Origin: Elymus sibiricus
Taxonomy: Eukaryota; Streptophyta; Magnoliopsida; Poales; Poaceae
DNA: 64,000 nt
Assembly: GCA_039707655.1 (NCBI GenBank)
Contig: CM077676.1
Coordinates: 457,736,379 to 457,800,378, forward strand
Direction: 5' to 3'
Of the stretch, positions 10,351-21,057 are shown in pieces (position 1 is the first letter of the stretch; each line of letters starts with the position of its first letter). A program made the position numbers and the translations under genes. The notes beneath the pieces were generated by a model. It worked only from the letters and a program-made list of their open reading frames with translations. It was not told the DNA's origin and made no database searches.

Positions 10351-12400
10351 ATGGCTCAAGAGAACACTAAGTTGTGTGATTTATCTAACACCAATAATGA
10401 TGATTTCATTAGTAGCCCGATTGCTCCCGCCACTAGTGCAGAATCTTATGAAATTAATGCCGCTTTATTGAATCTTGTTATAAAAGAGCAATTTTCTGGC
10501 CTTCCTAGTGAAGATGCCGCATCCCATCTAAATACTTTCATTGAGTTGTGTGATATGCAAAAGAAGAAAGATGTGGATAATGATATTGTTAAATTGAAGC
10601 TCTTTCCGTTTTCACTACGAGATCGTGTTAAAACTTGGTTTTCATCTTTGCCTAAAAATAGTATTGATTCATGGAATAAGTGTAAAGATCATCTCCCTTA
10701 GGAATGATATAATGAATTTTAAGCAACTTGATCATGAACATGTTGCACAATCTTGGGAGAGAATGAAATTAATGCTAAGGAATTGTCCAACACATGGTTT
10801 AAAACTTTGGATGATCATACAAAAAATTTATACCGGATTGAATTTTGCATCTAGAAATCTTTTAGATTCGGCCGCGGGAGGCACTTTTATGGAAATCACA
10901 TTAGGAGAAGCTACTAAACTCCTAGATAATATCATGGCTAATTAGTCTCAATGGCATACCGAAAGATCTTCCACTAGTAAAAAAGTGCATGCAATTGAAG
11001 AAATTAATGTTTTGAGTGGAAAGATGGATGAACTTATGAAATTGTTTGCTAGTAAGAGTGTTCCTATTGATCCCAATGATATGCCTTTGTCTTCTTTGAT
11101 TGAGAATAATAATGAATCTATGGATGTGAATTTTGTTGGTAGGAACTATTTTGGTAACAACGCGTATAGAGGTAATTTTAATCCTAAGCCGTTTCCTAGT
11201 AATTCCTCTAATAATTATGGTAATTCCTACAACAATTCTTATGGAAATTATAATAAGATGCCCTCTGATCTTGAGCAAAATATTAAAGAATTTATTATTT
11301 CCCAAAAGAATTTCAATGCTATGGTTGAAGAAAAATTGCTTAAGATTGATGATTTGGCTAGGAACGTGGATAGAATTTCTCTTGAGATTGATTCTTTGAA
11401 AATTAGATCTATTCCACCCAAGCATGATATTAATGAGTCTCTAAAAGCTATGAGAATTTCTATGGATGAATTTAAAGAAAGTACCGCTAGGATGCGTGCT
11501 AAGCGAGAATTGTTTTTTAAAGCGTGTCCTTCGATTTCTCGTAAAAATAATGATGAAGATCTTAAAGTGATTGGTGTGACTCCTATTGAATCTTTGTTTT
11601 CTAATGTAAATTTTGATAATAATGGTACTGGAGATGAGTCAACTTTAGTTAAAAGGCGTCCCAATGATTTGGAGTTTATTGATCTTGATGCAAAAATTGA
11701 TAAAAGTGGGATTGAAGAGGTCAAAACTTTAAATAGCAATGAACCCACTCCTTTGGATTTCAAGGATTTTAATTATGATAATTGCTCTTTGATAGATTGT
11801 ATTTCCTTGTTGCAATCCATGTTGAATTCTCCTCATGCTTATAATCTAAACAAAGCTTTTACTAAACATATTGTTGATGCCATGACAAAATTATTTGAAG
11901 AAAAACTTGAGTTGGAAGTTTCTATCCCTAGATAGCTTTATGATGAGTGGGAACCTACTATTAAGATTAAGATTAAATATTATGATTGCTATGCTTTGTG
12001 TGATTTGGGTGCTAGCATTTCCACAATTCCGAAAACTTTATGTGATGTATTGGGTTTCCATGAATTTGAGGATTGTTCTTTAAATTTGCATCTTGCGGAT
12101 TCCACTATAAAGAAACCTATGGGAAGGATTAATGATGTTCTTATTGTTGCGAATAGGAATTATGTGCCCGTAGATTTTATTGTTCTTGATATAGATTGCA
12201 ATCCTACATGTCCTATTTTTCTTGGTAGACCTTTCCTTAGAACGATTGGTGCAATTATTGATGTGAAAGAAGGAAACATTAGATTTCAATTTCCATTAAG
12301 GACGGGCATGGAACACTTTCCAAGAAAGAAAATTAAGTTTCCATATGAATCTATTATGAGAGATACTTATGGATTGCATACCAAAGATGACAATACCTAG
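10351..12400 (+). pseudogene. Gag-protease frame of Athila-like element 1, broken
   Basis: The frame starts MAQENTKLCDLSNTN at 10351. The retrotransposon Gag domain includes FSGLPSEDAASHLNTFIELC and RVKTWFSSLP, typical of Athila/gypsy Gag. Near 10690 a short internal deletion (between repeats of AAGATC) shifts the frame. Reading continues in another frame from RNDIMNFKQLDHEHVAQSWERMK. In-frame TAG codons occur at 10943-10945 and 11933-11935. The C-terminal part contains the retroviral-type aspartic protease signature LCDLGASIST near 12000 and an ILG/FLG..F segment (PIFLGRPFL). The frame ends TAG at 12398-12400. No pol domains follow. A middle Asn-rich part (SSNNYGNSYNNSYGNYN) replaces a recognisable zinc knuckle. 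Confidence 0.8.
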
Positions 12401-12407
12401 ATCTATT

Positions 12408-12462
12408 GCGTTATGCCTAGCTAGGGGCGTTAAACAATAGCGCTTGTTGGGAGGCAACCCAA
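12408..12462 (+). promoter_or_regulatory. Conserved post-ORF block with hairpin (element 1)
   Basis: The block starts GCGTTATGCCTAGCTAGGGGC and ends with a hairpin TTGGG-AGGCAA-CCCAA (12447-12462) preceded by AGCGCTTG. It sits just after the gag-protease stop. Nearly the same block follows the unrelated ORF in element 2 (52468-52522). From memory, a similar AGCGCTT...GGGAGGCAACCC motif occurs in other plant Athila elements; its role is unknown. Confidence 0.6.
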
Positions 12463-13062
12463 TTTTATTTTTGTTTTTGCTTTTTTGTTCCTGTTTCTTT
12501 GAATAAAGTTTTTCATCTAGCCTCAGGTTAGATTTATTTTGGTGTTTTAATTAGTGTTTGTGCCAAGTAAGACCTTTGGGATGGCTTACGGTGATAGTTG
12601 ATTTGATCCTGCTGAAAAACAGAAAGTTTTGCGTCCAGTGCAGGAATTATGGTTCTGTACTGGAACGTCAAATAATTCTGAAATTTTTAGACCAGATTGA
12701 TATAGCAATTTTCCAGGTTGTCCTAATTTTTCAGAATTTTTAGATTTACATAACTTTTCGAAGTTTACAGATTACTACGGACTGTTCTGTTTTTGACAGA
12801 TTCTGTTTTCTATGTGTTGTTTGCTTATTTTGATGAATCTATGGGTAGTATCGGGGGGTATGAACCATGGAGAAGTTGGAATACAGTATATATTACACCA
12901 ATATAAATAAAGAATGATTTCACAACAGTACCAAAAGTGGTGGTTTTATTTTCTTGTACTAACGGATCTTATGAGTTTTCTATTGAGTTTTGTGTTGTGA
13001 AGTTTTCAAGTTTTGGGTAAAGATTTGATGGACTATGGAATAAGGAGTGGCAAGAGCCTAAT

Positions 13063-13145
13063 CTTGGGGATGCCCAAGGCACCCCAAGGTAATATTCAAG
13101 GACAACTAAGATCCTAAGCTTGGGGATGCCCCGGAAGGCATCCCC
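13063..13145 (+). promoter_or_regulatory. Two hairpins repeating the polypurine-tract sequence (element 1)
   Basis: Hairpin 1 (13063-13088) has CTTGGGG and TGCC pairing with GGCA and CCCCAAG around loop CAA, with one bulged A. Hairpin 2 (13122-13145) has GGGGATGCC pairing with GGCATCCCC. Both contain the core TTGGGGATGC that also forms the polypurine tract directly before the 3' LTR (15164-15178). Element 2 keeps both at 53121-53205. Confidence 0.6.
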
Positions 13146-13325
13146 TCTTTCGTCTTCAATCCATCGGTAAATTTACTTGAGGCTATATTTTTATTCACCA
13201 CATGATATGTGTTTTGCTTGGAGCGTCTTGTATTATTTGAGTCTTTGCTTTTTAGTTCGCCACAATCATCCTTTCTGGACACACTTTTTGAGAGAGACAC
13301 GCTTGAATCGTGAATTTGTTAGAAT

Positions 13326-13464
13326 ACTCTATGTGCTTCACTAATATCTTTTGAGCTAGGCAACATGCTCTAGTGCTTCACTTATATCTTTTTAGAGCAC
13401 GGCGGTGGCTTTATTTTATAGAAATTGATGAACTCTCTTGCTTCACTTATATTATTTTGAGAGT
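13326..13464 (+). ncRNA. Array of three TGCTTCACTTA-loop hairpins (element 1)
   Basis: Three consecutive units carry a GTGCTTCACTAATAT/TTGCTTCACTTATAT-type loop closed by complementary stems. Unit 2 has TGCTCTA (13366-13372) with TAGAGCA (13393-13399). Unit 3 has ACTCTC (13432-13437) with GAGAGT (13459-13464). Unit 1 (13327-13355) keeps only CTC/GAG. The stems differ in sequence but each is self-complementary, while the loop stays constant. I interpret this as structure in the element's RNA; no transcript data are available here. Confidence 0.5.
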
Positions 13465-15163
13465 CTCTAAACAGCATCGTAATTTTCGTAGGTTATGAGT
13501 TTAGTCCTAATATGATAGGCATCCAAAGGGGGTATAATAAAAACTTTCATATAAAGTACATTGAATACTATGAGAAGTTTGATTCCTTATGATTGTTTTG
13601 AGATATAAAGATGGTGATATTAGAGACATGCTAGTGAGTAATTGTGGATTGGTAGAAATACTTGTGCTAAAGTTTGTGATTCCCGTATCATGCACGTATG
13701 GTGAACCATTATGTGATGGAGTCGGAGCATGATTTATTTATTGATTGTCTTCCTTTGTGTGGAGGTCGGGATCACGCGATGGTTAACTCCTACCAACCCT
13801 TCCCCTAGGAGCATGCGTGTAGTACTTTGTTTCAATAACTAATAGACTTTTGCAATAAGTATATGAGTTCTTTATGACTAATGTGAGTCCATGGATTATA
13901 CGCACTCTCACCCTTCCCCCATTGCTAGCCTCTCTAGTACCGCGCAATTTTCGCCGGTGCGTTACACCTTATACCTTCCTCAAAACAGCCACCATACCTA
14001 CCTATAGCATTTCCATAGCCATTCCGAGATATATTGCCATGTAACTTCCACCGTTCCGTTTATTATGACACGCATCATCATTGTCATATTGCTTTTCATG
14101 ATCATGTAGTTGACATCGTATTTGTGGCAAGGCCACCATTCATATTTTTCATACATGTCACTCTTGAGTCATTGCACATCCCGGTACACCGCCGGAGGCA
14201 TACATGTAGAGTCATATTTTGTTCTAGTATCGAGTTGTAATTTTGAGTTGTAAGTAAATAAAAGTGTGATGATCATCATTAGAGCATTGTCCCATGTGAG
14301 GTTAAAAAAAGAAGAGGCCAAAAGTGTCTCCAAAAAAAAGAGAGGTTTCCAAAAAAAAAGAGAGGAGCCTACAAAAAAAAATGAGAGAAAAGAGAGAAGG
14401 GGCAATGCTACTATCCTTTTTCCACACTTGTGCTTCAAAGTAGCACCATGATCTTCACGATAGAGAGTCTCCTATATTGTCATTTTCATATACTAGTGGG
14501 AATTTTCATTATAGAACTTGGCTTGTATATTCCAACGATGGGCTTCCTCGAATGCCCTAGGTCTTCATGAGCAAGAAAGTTGGATGCACACCCACTTAGT
14601 TTCTTTCTGAGCTTTCATACACTCATAGCTCTAGTGCATCTGTTGCATGGCAATCCCTACTCACTCGCATTGATATCTATTGATGGGCATCTCCATAGCC
14701 CGTTGATACGCCTAGTTGATGTGAGACTATCTCCTTCTTTTTGTCTTCTCCACAACCACCATATTCTATTCCACCTATAGTGCTATGTCCATGGCTCATG
14801 CTCATGTATTGCGTGAAAGTTTAAAAAGGTTGAGAATATTAAAGTATGAAACAATTGCTTGACTAAAACCGGGGTTGTGCATGATTTAATACTTTGTGTG
14901 ACGAAGATGGAGCATAGCCAGACTATATGATTTTGTAGGGATAACTTTCTTTGGCCATGTTATTTTGAGAAGACATGATTACTTTATTTAGTATGCTTGA
15001 AGTATTATTGTTTTTATGTCAATATTAAACTTTTGTTTTGAATCTTATGGATCTGAACATTCATGCCACAATAAAGAAAATTACATGGATAAATATGTTA
15101 GGTAGCATTCCACATCAAAAATTCTGTTTTAATCATTTATCTACTCGAGGATGAGCAGGAATT
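13465..15163 (+). other. Non-coding 3' region of Athila-like element 1
   Basis: No ORF of interest. It contains an A/G-rich run with repeated AAAAAAAAGAGAGG-like blocks at 14305-14400, and ends CTACTCGAGGATGAGCAGGAAT before the polypurine tract. That last stretch is also present in element 2 (54940-54956). Confidence 0.6.
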
Positions 15164-15178
15164 AAGCTTGGGGATGCT
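15164..15178 (+). other. Polypurine tract of Athila-like element 1
   Basis: AAGCTTGGGGATGC lies immediately before the TG of the 3' LTR. It is the expected priming site for plus-strand DNA. The core occurs twice more at 13063-13145. Confidence 0.7.
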
Positions 15179-16766
15179 TGATACGTCTCCAACGTATCTA
15201 TAATTTTTGATTGTTCCATGCTATTATATTATCAACTTTGGATGTTTTATATGCATTAATATGTTATTTTATATTAATTTTGGGACGAACCTATTAATCT
15301 AGAGCCAAGTGCCAGTTTCTGTTTTTTTCCTTGTTTTTGAGTTTCAGATAAAAGGAATATCAAAGGGAGTCCAAACGGAATAAAACTTTCATGATGATTA
15401 TTCTTGGACCAGAAGACATCCACAGATCTTGGAGATCAAGTCAGAAGAGCCTCGAGGAGGCCACAAGCCACAGGGCCGCGCCCCAGGGGGGGTGGTGCGC
15501 CCCCTGGATTGTGGGCCCCTAGGGACTCCTCCAACCCTAACTCTTGGCCTATATATTCCCAAATATTCCCGAGACACCAGAAGCGTCCGCAAAAAACAAT
15601 TCCAGCCGCCGCAAGTTCCAGAACCACCAGATCCCATCTTGGGGCCTTTTCCGGCAATCTGCCGGAGGGGGATTCGATCACGGAGGGCTTCTACATCAAC
15701 TCTATGGCCTCTCCGATGATGCGTGAGTAGTTCATCTCAGACCTACGGGTCCATAGCTAGTAGCTAGATGGCTTCTTCTCTCTCTTTGATTCTCAATACC
15801 ATGTTCTCCTGGATGTTCTTGGAGATCTATCCGATGTAATCTTCTTTTGCGGTGTGTTTGTCGAGATCTGATGAATTGTGGATTTATGATCAGATTATCT
15901 ATGAATATTAATTGAATCTTCTCTTAATTCTTTTATGCATGACTTCATATCATTGTATTTCTCTTCGAATTATCGGTTTGGTTTGGCCAACTAGATTGGT
16001 TTTTCTTGCAATGGGAGAGGTGCTTTGTTTTGGGTTCAATCTTGCGGTGTCCTCACCCAGTGATAGAAGGGGCAGCGAGGCACGTATTGTATTGTTGCCA
16101 TCAAGGGTAAAAAGATGGGGTTTTCATCATATTGCTTGAGTTTATCCCTCTACATCATGTCATCTTACTTAAGGCGTTACTCCGTTCTTTATGAACTTAA
16201 TACACTAGATGCATGCTGGATAGCGGTCGATGTGTGGAGTAATAGTAGTAGATGCAGAATCGTTTCGGTCTACTTGACACGAACGTGATGCCTATATGCA
16301 TAATCATTGCCTTGGATATCGTCATAACTTTGCGCTTTTCTATCAATTGCTCGACAGTAATTTGTTTACCCACCGTATTATGTGCCTTCATGAGAGAAGC
16401 CTCTAGTGAAACCTATGGCCCCCGGGTCTATTTTCCATATTATATTTTCAGATCTATATACCAAAAATACCAAAAATACCTTGCTGCAATATTTTTACTT
16501 TTATTTTAGTTTACCTTTTAGCAATATTTTATACCTATCTCTTTTAGATCTCACCTTTGCAAGTGACCGAGAAGGGATTGACAACCCCTTTATCGCGTTG
16601 GGTGCAAGTGTTTGATTGTTTGTGTAGGTGCATCGATTGGGGACTTGCTTGTACCTCCTACTGGATTGATACCTTGGTTCTCAAAACTGAGGGAAATACT
16701 TACTCTACTTTGCTGCATCACCCTTTCCTCTTCAAGGGAAAACCAACGCAAGCTCAAGAAGTAGCA
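15179..16766 (+). repeat. 3' LTR of Athila-like element 1
   Basis: 1588 bp against 1582 bp for the 5' LTR, with about 38 substitutions counted by eye and a few short indels, one in the G-rich run near 15487. Confidence 0.9.
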
Positions 16767-16771
16767 ACCAG

Positions 16772-18267
16772 CAATGTATGAACGAAAAAGACGGCATCCC
16801 TCCAACAAAGTAGTATCAAGGTCCTGCCAGCTATGCTCTTACCAAAGTAGAGAAGGAAATCTTTTTTGAATGCCTGCTCAGTATCAAGGTCCCGTCTGCT
16901 TTCTCGTCGAATATAAAGGGAATAATAAACATGGCAGAGAAAAAAATTCCAGAACCTAAAGTCTCATGACTGCCACGTGATTATGACGCAATTGCTTCCG
17001 ATTGCATTGAGGGGGCTTCTACCAGATAATGGTCGATTAGACATTGTGAAGCTATGTGCATTGCTCAATGCAATTTCTCAGAAGGTTATCGATCCAGAAA
17101 TCCTACCAAGGTTACAAAATGATCTGGTCCAATGTCTTGTCAGTTTCGAGTTGGTGTTCCCACCATCCTTCTTCCATATTATGACGCACGTCCTAGTTCA
17201 CCTAGTCGACGAGATTGCAATCCTGGGTCCTGTATTTCTACACAATATGTTCCCCTTTGAGAGGTTCAGCGGAGTCTTAAAGAAATATGTTCATAACCGT
17301 GCTAGGCCAGAAGAAAGCATCTCCAAGGGCCACGAAACAGAGGAGGTCATTGAGTTTTGTGTTGACTTCATTCCTGGCCTTAAGCCGATTGGTGTTCCTG
17401 AATCGCGGCATGAGGGGAGACTGGGTGGAAAAGGCATGCGAGGACCGAAAGCAATAATATGTAGGGACGAGCATTCTTGGGCGCAAGCACACTACACAGT
17501 TCTACAAAATTCTACCTTGGTGGCCCTGTATATCAATGAACACAAGAATATTTTACGCTCCAAACACCCGCAGCAGTCTGATGACTGGATTACACATGAA
17601 CACATGGGGACCTTCGGCGGTTGGTTGCAAACACATCTCATGGGTAACACCAAAGTTGTAGATGACCTGTACTTGTTGGCCAGGACACCATCTTCGACTG
17701 TATTGACTTTCCAAGGGTACGAGATAAATGGGAATTATTTTTACACCATCGCCCAAGATAAAAAGAGCACCAACCAAAACAGTGGTGTCTGCTTTGATGC
17801 AGCAAACACCAATGGGGCAAATATGGGAACTTGACTATGGATGTGATTTTATGGTCCCTTTGTTTCGGTGCAAATGGGTCAATCTGACAAGAGGCGGGGT
17901 ATAGGTAGACCCGTAGTACGGAATGACAACCATTGATCTCAACAATCTTGGGTACACAGATGAACCATACGTCCTAGCCAATGATGTGCTGCAGGTTTTC
18001 TATGTGAAGGACGTGTCTACCAAACCGAGAAAAAGAAAAGATAAGGAAGCGAATACATCATACGATGAGCCCAAGCGCCACATAGTTCTTTCAGGGAAAA
18101 GAAACATCGTGGGAGTGGAGGACAAGACAGACATGTCAAAAGATTATGAAAAGTTTCATGAAATTCCTCCTTTCACAGTGAAGACTGACCCAAGCATCCT
18201 GTTAAATAATGAAGATTATCCATGGTTACAGCGCAATATGCAAGGGAAACACGCGAAGAAAAAGTGA
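16772..18267 (+). pseudogene. TNP2-like CACTA transposase, 3' part, decayed
   Basis: Continues the gene cut at 8541. Readable pieces are: a short segment with YQGPASYALTKVEKEIFFE after an in-frame TAG; an A-run near 16945 one base longer than in CACTA-1, giving a frameshift; an ORF at 16977-17834 with the DUF4218 segment HVLVHLVDEIAILGPVFLHNMFPFERF; and a final ORF at 17923-18267 with the DUF4216-type segment LNNLGYTDEPYVLANDVLQVFYVKD. Between 17810 and 17923 there is a further frameshift and two TAG stops. The C-terminus is a basic tail. No functional transposase can be made. Confidence 0.85.
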
Positions 18268-18322
18268 AGATTTTCTCTCTAGTGAAGACAACATATCAGA
18301 TGGTACGATTGTTATGCTCCAC

Positions 18323-19063
18323 AAATGAAATCCCTTTGTAATAGATGAGTTTTCGTCTGAAACCCTGATACTTCGAAAGAGATTGTCCAGTTTGTACACA
18401 AAGTGCATCCAGTTTTTGCCGCAACCCTCTCAACTTTTTAGCACATGCTATGTGGGTGAAATTATGATACCATGCCAAGTTTCAACCTTTTCAGAGTTTA
18501 TTTGTAGTGCTTTTCAATTTCAGGGTCATTTAACTCAAAATAAATCATTAAATGCATGAAAAATAGCAAATGAAGTCAAAAAAGGGTTGAAAATTGATGA
18601 TGTTCCTTTGAATGATGCATATTGAACACACAAAAAGCCTGGAGTTAAAATAAGTTATTAGAAATGAAATCCCTTCGTAATAGATGAGTTTTCGTCCGAA
18701 ACCCTGATACTTCGAAAGAGATTGTCAAGTTTGTACACGAAGTGCATCCAGTTTTTGCCGTAACCCTCTCAATTTTTTAGCACATGCTATGTGGGTGAAA
18801 TTATGATACCATGCCAAGTTTCAACCTTTTCAGAGTTCATTTGTAGTGCTTTTCAATTTCAGGGTCATTTAGCTCAAAATAAATCATTGAATCACTATGT
18901 GTTTATGCATCAAAATAAATTAGGATAACAAAAAGTATTAGGTTAAACTAATTACTTAATAGAAAAGAAAATATAACATTATTAGGTTAACAAAAAGTAT
19001 TTTATAATATTCTTCATTTGTAGTGCTTTTCAATTTCAGGGTCATTTAGCTCAAAACAATCAT
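18323..19063 (+). repeat. Direct repeats downstream of the CACTA-2 transposase
   Basis: A segment of about 228 bp at 18323-18550 (AAATGAAATCCCTTTGTAAT onward) recurs at 18662-18889 with few changes. The final 45 bp recur once more at 19019-19063. The rest of 18890-19375 is AT-rich with no gene seen. Confidence 0.75.
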
Positions 19064-19375
19064 TAAAATAATCAACTAAAAAGCACATAAGTGAATATGT
19101 ATAAAAATTAGGATGTGATTTGAAGAAGGTCAAAAAATAGAAATAACATATGCAAAAAAAAATACCCGCCTACTAGGCAGCAGAATTCACACACATCATG
19201 GCCTGCATACGACTAGAAACCCAATGGGCCAGGATGCAGGCCCGCGAGGCACGAATTTCTACTGTCAGTAGGCCCCACAGGGCAGTGTGGGTAAGGTCAG
19301 ACTATATGTGCTTTGAAAGGAACTTGAGAAGGCAGCCGCAATAGGGCTTACAAACAGGTGCCAGCGACCTTCGAT

Positions 19376-19615
19376 TGGCGAGGTGGGACTAAAATCCCAC
19401 CGCCCCTCGCCGTGCTCCAACCGGGACTTAAGGCCCCCCTTTAGTCCCGGTTGGAGCCACCAACCGGGACTAAAGGTGAGGCCTGTGCTTCCCGCCCTTT
19501 GGGCTGGTGAAAATCACCTTTAGTCCCGGTTGGTGGCTCCAACCGGGACTAAAGGGGGGCCTTTAGTCCCGGTTGGAGCCTCCAACCGGGATTAAAGGGT
19601 GGGCTATATAACCGG
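19376..19615 (+). promoter_or_regulatory. Internal cluster of terminal-type repeats with TATA box (second-gene promoter)
   Basis: Eight or more 'AGTCCCGGTTGG' / 'CCAACCGGGACT' motifs occur in inverted pairs, for example CCCTTTAGTCCCGGTTGGAG facing CCAACCGGGACTAAAGG around 19436-19475. They are followed by CTATATAA at 19604-19611 and a leader. The arrangement copies the one at the element ends, so the second gene is probably controlled by the same binding protein. Confidence 0.65.
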
Positions 19616-21057
19616 ACACTTAGAAAATTTTCCCAAACCACCAGTTCGATCTCCTCCTCTCCCCCGACGGCAATGCGACCACCTCGACGCCGCCAGGCTG
19701 CCGGACCTCGCTGTCGCCTCCCCGACGCCCTCGCCGTCGCCGAGCCCCGCTGTCCCCTGCTCCCCTCGCCGCACCCTGCCCCGACGCCCTCGCCGTCGCC
19801 GAGCCCCGCCGTCGCTGAGCCCCTGCCCCCACACCCTCGCCGCGCCCGGCACTGCCCCGACCTCGCCGTCGCCGCGCCCTGCCCCAATGCCCTCGCCGCC
19901 CCCAGTGAGCTTCCCCTTCCCCTACCCCCACGCACTCGCCGTGCCCGGCCCTGCCCCGCATTGTGATGTGAAGAAGAACAATTTTTGTATATTGTGTTCT
20001 TTGTGATATGTGAAGAACAATTTTAGGTCAATATTTTAGGTCAATTTTTGTATTGTGTTCACTGTGATGTGAAGAACAATGTTCATTGTGATGTTTATTT
20101 TAGGTCAATATTTTGTATAGTGTTCATTGTGATGTGAAGAATAATTTTTTTACATTAGAGTTCATTTTGTCCCCGACGATCGCTGGAGGCGGCCCCGATG
20201 ATCGCCGGAGGAGGCGTCCCTGACGATCTCCCGAGGAGGCCCCGACGATCACCGGAGGAGGCGTCCCCGACGGTCGCCGGAGGAGGCCCCGACGATCGCC
20301 GGAGGAGGCCTCCCCGACGATCGCCGGAGGAGTCGTCCCCGACGATCGCCGGAGGAGTCGTCCCCTACGATCGCCGGAGGAGGAGGCCCCGACGATCGCC
20401 GGAGGAGGAGGCCCTGACGATCGCAAAACATAGGGCATTTTTTCTATGTCATTGCTCGATATATGCAACGGGTTGACATTCGGTCTGTTTCGGCTCCTTG
20501 TGTGAGATTCAGTGAGGGAGAGTGTCCACCATATATATATATATGAGAGATGAAGAATCCCGGCTGTTGTCGTGAGGGTAGCTTCTTCTTTCTTTTCAAG
20601 GTGTTAGACATTTTGGTGTAATGCACTTTTAAAATTAAGGAGGAGCTACCATCGCCGACGGTCGCAATATCAGAGAGAGAGTGCCCACCTTATACGTGAG
20701 ATGAGGGTTTAGCAAGGAAGACTCGACAGACCTAAAGTCAACCCATTGCATATATTGAGTAATAGCGATATGTGTGTTGAGTTTCCTGCTAAGTCTGAAA
20801 CTGACTGTTATAAAACTTGTCAACTTTGCATGATGTTTGCCACTAATCCATTGCTTATATGCATATGATTCCTTCTTGTGATTTGGTCTATGTAATGTGT
20901 AGTTTGATGCCATGCCCTTGGTTGCCATGTAAAGTTTCTGTAGGATGACTCAATCTTGCTCTCAAGTTGTCATTATAATGTTACTGTTTTGCATTCCTAG
21001 ATTTCATTAAGTCTGAAAAACTGCTAAGTCTGAAACTGACTGTTATAAAATATTTGC
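19616..21057 (+). other. Leader and first intron region of the second CACTA-2 gene
   Basis: A C-rich stretch at 19640-19960 gives long overlapping ORFs in several frames by composition alone. A minisatellite at 20163-20427 and AT-rich intron-like sequence follow, up to the acceptor TTTGCAG at 21060. No protein domain was recognised. Confidence 0.4.
20163..20427 (+). repeat. GC-rich minisatellite
   Basis: About a dozen imperfect copies of an 18-24 bp unit with core CCCCGACGATCGCCGGAGGA. Copies differ by whole GGA triplets, so the unit lengths stay multiples of three. Confidence 0.75.

Larger units (their letters stand above)
8542..16766 (+). mobile_element. Non-autonomous Athila-like LTR retrotransposon, element 1
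   Basis: Two TG...CA-bounded LTRs (8542-10123 and 15179-16766) flank 5.1 kb. The 5-bp target duplication ACCAG is perfect (8537-8541 and 16767-16771). It has a tRNA-Asp-type primer site, a broken gag-protease frame and 2.7 kb of non-coding but structured sequence. There is no reverse transcriptase, RNase H or integrase, so it must depend on another element. By eye the LTRs differ at about 38 positions (about 2.4%), or roughly 0.9 million years at 1.3e-8 per site per year. I do not assign a published family name. Confidence 0.9.

Noticed and set aside
10985..11425. Minus-strand ORF of 167 codons near 10922-11425
   Set aside because: Ile/Asn-rich shadow opposite the Gag frame.
19599..20006. 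Long overlapping ORFs on both strands in the C-rich leader
   Set aside because: All frames are open because of composition (Pro/Arg/Ala repeats); no domain and no conserved start.
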